From: an uncultured Flaviramulus sp.
Lineage (GTDB): Bacteria > Bacteroidota > Bacteroidia > Flavobacteriales > Flavobacteriaceae
Length of the DNA stretch: 61,452 bases
NCBI GenBank assembly: GCA_947487155.1
Contig: CANKVS010000019.1
Location: 1 to 61,452 of the forward strand
Direction: 5' to 3'
Shown here: one piece after another, positions 9,305 through 19,000 of the stretch
Numbering within the stretch: position 1 is the first letter of the stretch
Layout of the letters: every line of letters starts with the position of its first letter
Translations under genes and position numbers: made by a program
The notes under the pieces: model-generated
Seen by the model: only the letters and a program-made list of their open reading frames with translations
Databases searched by the model: none
What the model was told of the DNA's origin: nothing

Positions 9305-10432
9305 ATGATACAAGCAACAACATTTTATATAGCTTTAGGCAGTAACAAAGGCGATAAATTTAAAAATTTACAACATGCTATTGATGCTATTTATGTAAAG
9401 ATTGGGACTATTAATCGAATATCTAAAATATACAAATCGCCAGCTTTTGGATTTGAAAGTGATGATTTTTTTAATTGTTGTTTGGTTTTAGAAAGCAACC
9501 TAAAACCTCAGAAAGTCTTAGACCATTTATTAGATATTGAAACGTCTTTAGGGCGTATTAGAACAAAAAAAAACAATTACGAAGCGCGCACAGTAGACTT
9601 AGACATTATTTTTGTTGAGGATAGAGTTATTAACACTAAAACGCTTCAAGTACCGCATCCAGAAATGAGTAAACGTAAATTTGTTTTACAACCTCTTAAT
9701 GATGTGGCTTCAAAAATAAATCACCCTAAATTTAATAAGCAAGTTTGTGCTTTATTAGATGAATGTAGCGATGAAACTGTTTTAGAACCAATTTCGCAAT
9801 GGTTAAAAAACCCGAATAAAAATTACAGCTTTTCAAAATACAACTACATAGCTATTGAAGGTAATATTGGTGCAGGAAAAACAAGTTTGGCAACAAAAAT
9901 GGCACATGATTTTAATGCGAGACTGATTTTAGAACGTTTTGCAGACAACCCGTTTTTACCTAAGTTTTATGACGATGCGCAACGCTATGCTTTTACTTTA
10001 GAAATGTCTTTTTTAGCAGATCGATATCAGCAAATATCAGATGATTTATCGCAATTAGATTTATTTAAAGATTTTATAATTAGCGATTACGATGTATTTA
10101 AATCGCTTATTTTCTCTAAAATCACATTACTAGAAGACGAATTTAAACTGTACAGAAAGTTATTTTATTTAATGTATAAAGACATTGCTAAACCAGAATT
10201 GTACGTGTACTTATATCAAAACACAGAGCGGTTGCAGGAAAATATTAAAAAACGCGGACGTGTTTACGAGCAAAATATTGAAAATGATTATCTAGAAAAA
10301 ATTAATACTGGGTATTTAGAATTTTTAAAAACTCAAACCGATTTTAATGTGAAGATTATAGATATTTCAGATAAAGATTTTATAACGAATAGAGCGGACT
10401 ACTTGAGTATTTTAGATACTATTTGTGTATAA
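9305..10432 (+). CDS. folK: Fused HPPK (FolK) and deoxynucleoside kinase
   Basis: 375 residues from ATG 9305 (the frame can be extended to a TTG at 9293, less likely). Residues 1-~160 are 6-hydroxymethyl-7,8-dihydropterin pyrophosphokinase of folate synthesis: YIALGSNKGDK at the start, the signature RTVDLDIIF near 98, and VPHPEMSKRKFVLQPL. Residues ~170-375 are a deoxynucleoside kinase with P-loop GNIGAGKTSLA (~180) and FADNPFLPKFY. This two-domain fusion is known from Bacteroidota, so it is probably a genuine bifunctional protein. A perfect hairpin begins immediately after the stop. Confidence 0.9.
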   Translation: MIQATTFYIALGSNKGDKFKNLQHAIDAIYVKIGTINRISKIYKSPAFGFESDDFFNCCLVLESNLKPQKVLDHLLDIETSLGRIRTKKNNYEARTVDLDIIFVEDRVINTKTLQVPHPEMSKRKFVLQPLNDVASKINHPKFNKQVCALLDECSDETVLEPISQWLKNPNKNYSFSKYNYIAIEGNIGAGKTSLATKMAHDFNARLILERFADNPFLPKFYDDAQRYAFTLEMSFLADRYQQISDDLSQLDLFKDFIISDYDVFKSLIFSKITLLEDEFKLYRKLFYLMYKDIAKPELYVYLYQNTERLQENIKKRGRVYEQNIENDYLEKINTGYLEFLKTQTDFNVKIIDISDKDFITNRADYLSILDTICV

Positions 10433-10464
10433 GAAAGTTCATGGTTTAAAAACCATGAACTTTC
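10433..10464. terminator. Bidirectional terminator between folK fusion and TonB
   Basis: GAAAGTTCATGGTTT (10433-10447) and AAACCATGAACTTTC (10450-10464) form a perfect 15-bp stem lying between two convergent genes, followed by CGTTTTAA on the plus strand. It probably ends both transcripts. Confidence 0.75.
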
Positions 10465-10476
10465 GTTTTAATCAAT

Positions 10477-11262
10477 TTAATTTTGAACAAAAAAAACGAT
10501 AGGTAAATTATAAATAACCCCAACAGATTTATTCCTCTGTTTACCAGGAATCATTTCTGGAATTTTATTAATTACCCGTTCTGCTTCATGTTGTAATTTT
10601 GGATAAGCTGAACGTGTTTTAATATCGATTACATGTCCTGTTTTATCTATTTTAAATTGAGTTTGAATAACTTGTTTCCCCGATAAGCCCAAATCTCCAC
10701 CTAAGTCTGTATTAAACTTTCGTTGCACAAGCTTTGTGATTTTTTCCGACATGCATTTTCGTCTGGCATCATTTGTCTTTTTCTTTTCACAACCTGGGTA
10801 AATGGGTACTTGTTCTACTCCCATTATATTAAAATCATCTTTAATAGGAGGTTCAATTTCACCCATACTGTCTGGATCAATTGGAGGATTAACATCTATA
10901 ACAAAGTCTTTGGTTATTGTTTCAATAGGGTTTATAGGAACATCCTCTTCGATAATTTCAAAAGCCTCTGGTAATTTCCTCTTCTTTTGCTCTATAGGTT
11001 CCATAGGTTCTGGAACCAATTCCTTAATGATTGGAATATCAACAAACACATCTGGATCATCAGGGATTATTTCTACATACTTAGGAATAGTAGTTTCAAA
11101 TTTCATTTCAAGCAAGCCATAGGCTACCAGTAAACAAACAATTAACCCTACTTGAAAGTAGAGCGTTGAGTTTTTTTGTAAATTTGCGTCATGCTTTTGT
11201 GATTTTTTCACGATTTGCTCATTTTGCCGAATGAGTTCGTGAGTCTTCTTTGGAATACTCAT
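10477..11262 (-). CDS. TonB energy transducer, paralog 1
   Basis: 261 residues. One N-terminal membrane helix (~33-51), a Pro/Glu/Asp/Ile-rich periplasmic spacer (~60-150) and a C-terminal TonB domain (~165-261) ending FVQN. The domain begins with a YPGCEKKK motif and carries GDLGLSGKQVIQTQFKID. It should couple inner-membrane proton-motive force to TonB-dependent receptors. No exbB or exbD is nearby. It shares the YPGCEKKK...CMSE pattern and domain order with the next TonB (11410-12132), so the two look like a tandem duplication. A separate terminator between them suggests independent transcription. Confidence 0.88.
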   Translation of the reverse strand: MSIPKKTHELIRQNEQIVKKSQKHDANLQKNSTLYFQVGLIVCLLVAYGLLEMKFETTIPKYVEIIPDDPDVFVDIPIIKELVPEPMEPIEQKKRKLPEAFEIIEEDVPINPIETITKDFVIDVNPPIDPDSMGEIEPPIKDDFNIMGVEQVPIYPGCEKKKTNDARRKCMSEKITKLVQRKFNTDLGGDLGLSGKQVIQTQFKIDKTGHVIDIKTRSAYPKLQHEAERVINKIPEMIPGKQRNKSVGVIYNLPIVFFVQN

Positions 11263-11319
11263 AATAATTATAGTTTAAATGTTAATATTATGATAAAATC
11301 ACAATAAGCATACCAAAAA

Positions 11320-11350
11320 AAATCCCGTTACAAAATTTGTAACGGGATTT
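11320..11350. terminator. Terminator downstream of TonB paralog 2
   Basis: AATCCCGTTACAAA (11321-11334) is perfectly complementary to TTTGTAACGGGATT (11336-11349), flanked by an A-run on the left and TTTAT on the right. Read on the minus strand it lies 60 bases past the stop of the TonB gene at 11410 and is followed by a T-run. Confidence 0.75.
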
Positions 11351-11353
11351 TAT

Positions 11354-11392
11354 ACTTCGACTTCGCTCTGTAACCTAATTGACTTCGCTTAG
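11354..11392. repeat. Degenerate interspersed repeat (two half copies)
   Basis: ACTTCGACTTCGCTCTGTAA and GACTTCGCTTAGTAA lie next to each other between the terminator and the TonB stop. The core matches the repeat seen at 20311-20398, 28008 and 47160. Confidence 0.55.
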
Positions 11393-11409
11393 TAAAAAAG
11401 AATTTTAAT

Positions 11410-12132
11410 TTAATCTTGTACTTGGAATATTATAGGTACAGCATAAGGAACTGTCACAGATTTACCTCGCTGTCTACCTGGTTTCATTTTTGGCAATAAT
11501 CCTATAACTCGTTTAGCTTCTTTGTCTAATTGAGGATAAGGAGACCTTGCTCCTATATTAGTAATATTACCCGATTTATCAATTTTAAAATAGCAATTAA
11601 TACGTATTCTCCCAGACAACCCTAAATCGCCTGCTAAATCTCTATCAAATTTTTTACCTACAAACTTTTGAAATTGTTCAGACATGCATTTTTTCTTAGC
11701 CTCATTTCCTTTTTTCTTTTCACAACCTGGGAAAACTGGCACATTCTCAATAACATGAAAAGCAACTTCTACTTCTTCTTCTACTTCTTCTACTACAATT
11801 TCTTCTACTTCCATTATTTCTGTTTCTTGGTCTACCTCTGTAGATTCAATAACAGTTTCCTCAACCTCTTCTTCGTCTTCTACAATCTCTATCTCTTCTG
11901 GAGCTGCAGGTGGCGGTGGCGGTGGCGGTGGCGTTTGTAATTGCTCTGTAATTGGAATTTCTTCTTCATCTAAGTCATCTAAATTTAACTGTCCTATATC
12001 AATATCAGACTTATCATACGTTTTGTAATTGATAGCATAATTTGTTAAAAACAACATTAAAGCTAAACCAATAGCGAAATATAGCGAACTGTTACGTCCA
12101 ACATTTGCTTTAGGATTTTTTTTCGGTTCCAT
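11410..12132 (-). CDS. TonB energy transducer, paralog 2
   Basis: About 240 residues from ATG 12132 (MEPKKNPKANVGRNSS); an upstream ATG at 12189 would add 19 residues and is less likely because the paralog has no such extension. A membrane helix (~18-33) is followed by a run of eight prolines and a long Glu/Val-rich acidic spacer, then the TonB C-terminal domain with FPGCEKKK, GDLGLSGRIRI and a final FQVQD. Function as for paralog 1; the polyproline-acidic spacer is presumably extended across the periplasm. Confidence 0.88.
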   Translation of the reverse strand: MEPKKNPKANVGRNSSLYFAIGLALMLFLTNYAINYKTYDKSDIDIGQLNLDDLDEEEIPITEQLQTPPPPPPPPAAPEEIEIVEDEEEVEETVIESTEVDQETEIMEVEEIVVEEVEEEVEVAFHVIENVPVFPGCEKKKGNEAKKKCMSEQFQKFVGKKFDRDLAGDLGLSGRIRINCYFKIDKSGNITNIGARSPYPQLDKEAKRVIGLLPKMKPGRQRGKSVTVPYAVPIIFQVQD

Positions 12133-12193
12133 AAATTTTAATTGTTTTAGAGGATTGCTAAAATAACCAATTATTTGGCAAAAAAGCAAGCGT

Positions 12194-12592
12194 TTATAAT
12201 TTTTTAACGAGTATTCTTTTACTAGCTAATAATATTAACACGGTAAAAAGGACACCCAAAGTGTTTGCTATAGCATCATAAACATCAGACGATCTATATG
12301 TTGTGGCACTCCCTTGTAATGCCTCAAGAATTATACCAAAAATTATTGAGAAAAGTGCACTGTAAACAATAGCCCTTGTTATATTAAGCTTAAATTTAAA
12401 AAAAAGTGCGCTAAACCATAAAAAGGCTAACACACTATATGCTAAAAAATGAAATATTTTATCGCCAAATGAAACACCTACATCTGGCATATTTTTTAAT
12501 TGAATTAAACTCACAATCGCCAATGCTAGTGAATATAATGTAGCAATTAAAAAAGAAAATCGTTTAAGCACCAACCAATGCTTTATAGTCAT
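12194..12592 (-). CDS. VanZ family membrane protein
   Basis: About 132 residues from ATG 12592 ([12 protein letters not shown]). An ATG at 12610 is also in frame. Four hydrophobic segments and the VanZ-type pattern [18 protein letters not shown] (~42-59) and LEALQG...R..D..D..ANTLG (~95-120). Biochemical role unknown outside VanZ itself. Either start lies inside the 3' end of gcvH (29 or 47 base overlap), implying co-transcription with gcvH and probably the downstream TonB. Confidence 0.8.
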   Translation of the reverse strand: MTIKHWLVLKRFSFLIATLYSLALAIVSLIQLKNMPDVGVSFGDKIFHFLAYSVLAFLWFSALFFKFKLNITRAIVYSALFSIIFGIILEALQGSATTYRSSDVYDAIANTLGVLFTVLILLASKRILVKKL

Positions 12593-12944
12593 CGACAGAC
12601 ATAAGACCATCTACTTGCGACATATCTGAACATTTTAGTTTTATCATCCAACCATCACCATAAGGATCTGTGTTTACTTTTTCTGGTTCATCTTCTAAAG
12701 ACTCATTAAACTCAATGATTTCACCTGAAAGGGGCAAAAACAAATCGGACACCGTTTTAACAGCTTCAACCGTACCAAATACTTCTTCAGCATCAAGTGT
12801 TTCGTCAACAGTTTCTACTTCAACATATACAATATCTCCTAATTCGCTTTGTGCAAAATCTGTGATACCAATAGTGGCTATATCGCCTTCTATTTTAATC
12901 CACTCGTGGTCTTTAGTATATTTTAATTCTGATGGGATATTCAT
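12564..12944 (-). CDS. gcvH: Glycine cleavage system H protein
   Basis: 126 residues, the normal length. It carries the lipoyl domain with the modified lysine in [13 protein letters not shown] (Lys ~63), KYTKDHEWI at the front and [14 protein letters not shown] near the end. It shuttles the aminomethyl group between the P, T and L proteins, none of which is encoded nearby. Location between sprA and a VanZ gene is the arrangement I associate with Flavobacteriia. A good promoter lies just upstream. Confidence 0.95.
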   Translation of the reverse strand: MNIPSELKYTKDHEWIKIEGDIATIGITDFAQSELGDIVYVEVETVDETLDAEEVFGTVEAVKTVSDLFLPLSGEIIEFNESLEDEPEKVNTDPYGDGWMIKLKCSDMSQVDGLMSVDDYKALVGA

Positions 12945-12972
12945 TTTAATATTTTAAGTTATTTAATTTTGA

Positions 12973-13003
12973 CAAATGTATTTATTCAAACTTACATTTC
13001 AAA
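12973..13003 (-). promoter_or_regulatory. Promoter of gcvH
   Basis: On the minus strand, TTTG (13000-13003) is followed after 19 bases by TACATTTG (12973-12980), matching the Bacteroidota -33/-7 consensus TTTG-N19-TAnnTTTG. The predicted transcript start is near 12966, about 20 bases from the gcvH ATG. Confidence 0.6.
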
Positions 13004-13079
13004 CTCCAAAGTATTAAAAGTACACCCCCATAATCCTTAAAAAGAAAATTTACATTCCTATAATTTCTGCAAGGAGATA

Positions 13080-16000
13080 TTAATTCCCAAAATTATACCT
13101 TAAAGTAAATCCAGATCGGATTGTAGTTTGTGGAAACGCTGTAGAAATAGCATACTCTGAAAACGAATAATCGAAATAAAAGATGCCCATTAAATTTTTA
13201 CTAAAAGCATAATCTGCCGAATATTTTAAGCCCCAAATGGTTTGACCAGAAGTTACCTGGTTGTTTTCTAAATCTAAATACCGTATAATCGTTTTATTAT
13301 CTCTAACAGATATATCTGCTTTCATATTTAAATCGCTAACAATACGTTTACTAGGTCCTGCTAAATTAGAGCGAATACGTAAATCTTTTATCCTATACCC
13401 CAAGCCTATTACATACTCGTTACCTTGAATTTCGGTCATTAAATTATTATCAAAACTAAGTGATAATAATCTATCTTTTCTAACCTCAGCCAAAATTTTA
13501 ACAGAATTTTTCATTTCTAAATCAATTCTAACAAGTGGACTAAATTCTTCAGTTAAGTTAATATTACTATATAATGTTTCGTTTTTATAGTTTCCTGATT
13601 GGTCTTTTGTATCATTGGATTGACTATCGTAATCTAAAGTTGGATCGAAAGGTGTATAATCTAAATTAGATTGAAATTGGTTTATATTATAATTTGAACG
13701 GTATCCGTGAGTTAGCGAAAAACGTTTAAAGTTCTTTTTAAACCAAGCAAATTTCATAAAACCAGCATACTTTAAATCCCAGTTAGGAATGGGTGTGTTT
13801 TTAAAAGCTCCTAATTTTACTTTGTTAACATCATTACCTGAATATGCTGCTACAAAAGCTGGTAATAAAACCGATTGGTTATTTTTACCATACCCTTTTG
13901 GATAACCATCGGCATCTACGTCATTAACATCGGCGCCATTTTGTTGCGCCAGTCTTCTTGCTATAATAAGTCTGTTGTCTCTAAAATCATTAAAAGCATC
14001 GGATGTGGTTTCGTCACTTTTTGAAAACGCTGTTTTAATTAAAATAGTTGAGATACTAAAATTACCAAACGTATTTGGTGTAAGTGGTGTATAAACACCT
14101 GCATTAACCCTAAAATTTTCTGAATAATTATCTAAATACAGTCTATTGGCAACAATATCAATTTTTAAATCTTTAACAGGTTCTAAATTCATAGATAGTT
14201 GAAGATCTTCGGTATATGTTTGTGTGTACTGCTGGTTAAATTCAGGGAATACGGTTAGCCATCCTTTACGAGCTGCTAAACGCCTAACATCGCTTTGGCT
14301 ACCAATAGTATAACCAAATGTGGGTTTTAAAGTCCCTACCAAACCTGGGGTTTGCAAATACCCTGGTAAAAATGTTCCGTTATTTTCTGTGTAACTAAAT
14401 TGTATTCTCTTTATGGTTGTTAAAATATCTACACCTGCATTTAATATTTTGGTTACTGATGCATTTTTACTTTTAGGCGATTTAACTTTCTTTTTGGGTG
14501 TTGCTCCTGGCGGTGTTCCTTTAGGGCTACTGCTTCTTGTACGAACTCTTCGAATTGGTTTTTTAACCAAACCTATATACTTGTAGAACTTTTTCATATC
14601 CAAAGTTCCGTTAAGCGTATGTGTATTGGCGTTTTGAATATTGTTTCCTAAATCGTAAGTTTGACCATCTAGCTCTAAATCGCCAAATAAATCTGATCCT
14701 TTTTGCCATTGAAAATCACCTCTATATTGATAGGTTGCATCTATAAAACTAAAGGTTGGTATTTTATTAATTGGCAATTTGTAGGTAATTCCTAAATCTT
14801 GTGATTGACGATTAGGATCTCCAAAATCTAAAAAGCCATCCCAAACATCTAATGCGGGATCTTGCTCTCCATTTATAATATTATCCTTAAAATAGTTTCG
14901 TACTATATTGTTATTGGCTGCTGTAAAATTTAAGCTTAACGATTGGGTTAAGTTATAATTAATGGTGTACTGAAAATCGAAAGTATAGTTTCTTCTAAAT
15001 AATTCTTCTATACCAATATTCCCGCCACCTAAATCTACTTCTCTAAATTTTTGTCTATTAAACTGCCTGTTTAAATCTGTACTAAACGTAAAGCTTGTTG
15101 GTAATAAATTAAAATTAAGGTCTTTTAAAATTTTCCAATATTTTCCCGTAAATAATGAATCGTTCTTTTTAAAAGGCTCTATAGTTATAGGGTTAAAATT
15201 GAATGCATAATTAGCTCCAGCTCGTACTGTTTTATTAACCGAATTTTCAATTTCGAAATCTCTATGTTCTACTTTATTATATGAGTAGTTAAAGGTTAAA
15301 TTTTCAACATCGTAAAATCGTGGTTTCGATTCGCCTGTCCTTACCTTTCTTACACCAATAAAGTTAATACTTTGGCGTTTGGTATAATCTTCAGACTGTT
15401 GTTTAATTGTTTCTCGTTCTGCATTTGTATCTGCGGCATCCAATCTAGAATCGAGGGTTAAATCTTTATAAAACTGATCGTATTTTGGTGTTATAAGTTC
15501 TTCACTTTGTGCATAATTAAATGGTAATTGAATGCCCCATTTTTTAGGAAATAACTGCCCCACATTAACATTAGTTACAACATCGTATTGTTTAATATCT
15601 TCTAAACTACGTTGGCTTGGTCCTTGCTCAATACCACCAAAACCCGATGTACTTTGGCTTCCCGAAGCACTAATGTCGGCAAAATCTGCAATATTGGTAT
15701 CTACACTTACTACAGCTGCCCAACCACCTTCGTTATCTAAATCTGAAAGTCGTAATTCGTTAAACCATACTTCTGCGCAAATATCGTCACTTAGGCTTAT
15801 GTTTTTAACTCCAACCATAAGTGTTCTTATATCGCCATAATTAGGGTTTCCTTTTATAGCCACTCGATGCTGCCCAAGAACATAGTTTGAAAATTGATTG
15901 TTTGTAATTGGTACTGCTTCACCGTTTATAACATCGTAAAAAGTAGGATCTATATTTGTTAAAGTTCCATTAGATATTCCAATAGATTTTATTTGACCTA

Positions 16001-19000
16001 GTATGTCTATTGGTAAATTAATTTCATTTTCAACTGGCCAAAGCCCTTCTCTGGTTGTTGATGTTGAAACTTGTAACGGAATTTCTATTTGATAGTAATT
16101 CTCTGTAAGGTCGTTACCCATACGTATAAAACCTACTAATTCATCATTTGCCAATCCATTGAGTTCTGCTTCTTCAGCATGCATAAACATTCTCATACGC
16201 TTATATTGACGCATATCTATGCTTATATTTTTATAAACACCTCTAGAATCTTCTGATTCAATATCGCACACATTAACGACTAACGATTGCTCATTTTGCT
16301 CGACAACTGTATTATTATTAAATAACTCTTCTGGTTCTATACCTGGTGGTCTTTGATAACTTCCTTCATTTTCAATTGTACCAATAATACCAACAGTAAA
16401 ATCTGTACCATCATCATCTGGATTATCGTTATTTGGTTGTAATGTTTGCCTATAACGTCTCCAGTCACTTCTTACTAAATCGAGCGTTCCAAAACGAAAT
16501 ACTGTGGCTTCTGTAAACTCTTTAAGATATACACGGGTAAACCTAACCGACCTTAAATCGTTTATACCTCCAATAGTTTTACGATGATCCCCTTCAACCG
16601 GCACTCTAAACAAATGCCAAGTAACATCTCTAGTGTCTCCATTAGGCAATGCTCTTGGTCTGCTTTTAAAATCTACTAAGAACTCTCTTAAAGGGTTAGT
16701 GTTAGAAAGGTTATTAAATTCGGCTTCTGTAGTTGGTAAATTTTGTCTGGTAATATCTAATTCGTATTCAAAATAACTATCAATCGTGTTCATGGTATTA
16801 TCACGATTAATATCTTCTACATCGGGCTGTGTATTTGCACCTCTATCAGTATTTGAAAAGGTATCGGGTGTATTCCCCTCTACACCATTATACCCTCGAT
16901 AACGATCAAAAATATCGCCTTCTGCATTTAAAAAATAAGTGTAATTATCGTTAGAAGGGTCTTCTAAACTTGAAAAGTCGTTAGAAATAAGACGTTCTTC
17001 TATATCATCATATCCATCATAGCCAACATCTTGATTTGTTCGTTCATCACCCGTTGTATCAAAAGCATAAACTAAAGATTGATTTTGAGGCACAACACTT
17101 CCCCATGCGGTAACTGGCAATAAACCAATATTGCCATCTTCTGGTAAACCATTTTCATAGAGTTTTCGACCATCTCTAATAATATCTTCAGAAATATTTC
17201 CTAAATTAAAAACCAGTTTCCCTCCTGGGTTTGTTGGATTTTCTTGAAACGGATCTTGCAACCAAAACTCAATATATTCTACATTGGCTTGTTCTAAATC
17301 TGTTGATGTTAATTGCCGCGTTATACCTGCCCAACTATTAGTTGCTTCAATAGTATCAATACCATCTGCAGCATCAGGATCAAAATTGTAAGGGCCTCGT
17401 TCTGTTGGATAATAGGCTAAATCTAAAGTGTTGATTACTGATGTTTGCCCTTGTACTAAATCTCTATCTGGAAAAAGTTCGTTTATAAATACTCTACTTG
17501 AATATAAACTGGATACATCGTTATCTGAAATTTCTCCTGGACGTTGACTACTATAAAAAATAGGATCGATAGTATACCAATTTAATAACGCTCTACCATA
17601 TCCATTTTCAATACCATTACCATCAAAAGTTGTTACTCCATTTAACTCTAAAGGTCTACTAGATAAAAACCACGATTGTTGCGATTTTAAATCGATAGCG
17701 TTTTGCGACCCTTCAAAATCATCAACATACGATGTTGCTTCCCCGTTAAGGTCTGTTCCTTTGGGAGCTCCTGGCGCTAAATAGGCAAACTCTCCTCTAA
17801 CAGATAAATTAGATTCGACATCGGTGTCTATATTAGGTAATTTATTAGCTAAACGTGTTAAAAATGGCACTTTGGTTGAATAGTTTCCATTTATACCAAA
17901 AATGGTGTTATTTATAGACTCTGAACCATAATTAGCCTTTTGTGTTATTGGGCGTTCATTTAAATTTAAAAGCGTTCCTCCTAAAACAAAATTTTTATTA
18001 AACTTATGCTCTATATTTATTCCTGTAAACCGTCTGGTTTGCTGACCAAATACAGCGTTGTTTTCGGTAGAAACTTCAATAGGTGTGTTTGATGCTTTTA
18101 AAGCCTCATCTAAAATCTCAACCCTTCCTGCACCGTAGTTTACAACATAATCTATTCCTTCTACCAATACTCTCCCCCCAGCGGTTACCTTAACTGAACC
18201 TCTTGCAGCTCCAAATGGTATAGGAATACCATCGCCACCAGCAGATTTATAACGCCCTTTTAATTTAAACTTATTTTTTTCAACTTCTTCTAAAGCGGCT
18301 GTCTTTGTGCTTTTATATAATATATCGTAAACATACTTCGCTTGATTTTCGTTATATGTTGAATTAACATCATAATTTTCTGCAGCATTGAGTGATAATT
18401 TATTAAAAAGATACTCACCAAACGGTTCGGCACTAGGGAATATTATTTTTCCGTTTTGAGACAGTACAGTAATACCTTCAACAAAATCAAAAAAACCATC
18501 ACCGTTTGTTTGTGGGTCGTTATTAAAATTTAATTTATCTAAGTTAAATACTTGAAGTAAGGTGCTTTCTTCTATGCTTTTTTCACCTGTCCCTGGTGTT
18601 GGAAATGGAGTTGTTCCTACTGGTGAAATAAAATTTAAAGGGGAGGCTTCATTATAAAAGATATTCAATTTAAAATCGTCTCGACTTAAATTATAAGCCC
18701 TCGTATCATAAATGTTTTTCATCATTAAATCCCATACAGGTTGATTAACATTAGTGATACTGCTTTTTAATAATTTTAAAACTAAATTAGAATTAACTAC
18801 GGATGTTGTTTGTCCCTGTGTATTTGTCGTAACATCGGTAGCATCAACACCATCATTCGCAAATTCACCTACTTGGTACACTTGACCATTAACAGTAAAC
18901 TGAAAGGCAACCGCCAAAACCTCATCGTTATTTAAACGTTGATTTAACGAAATATATCCCAGATCAGGGTTTAAGATGTATTCCTGATTCGTAATTAACT

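Noticed and set aside
11668..11940. Plus-strand frame opposite TonB paralog 2 with Phe/Tyr-rich and Trp-Arg-rich runs
   Set aside because: It is the antisense reading of the polyproline and acidic spacer codons.
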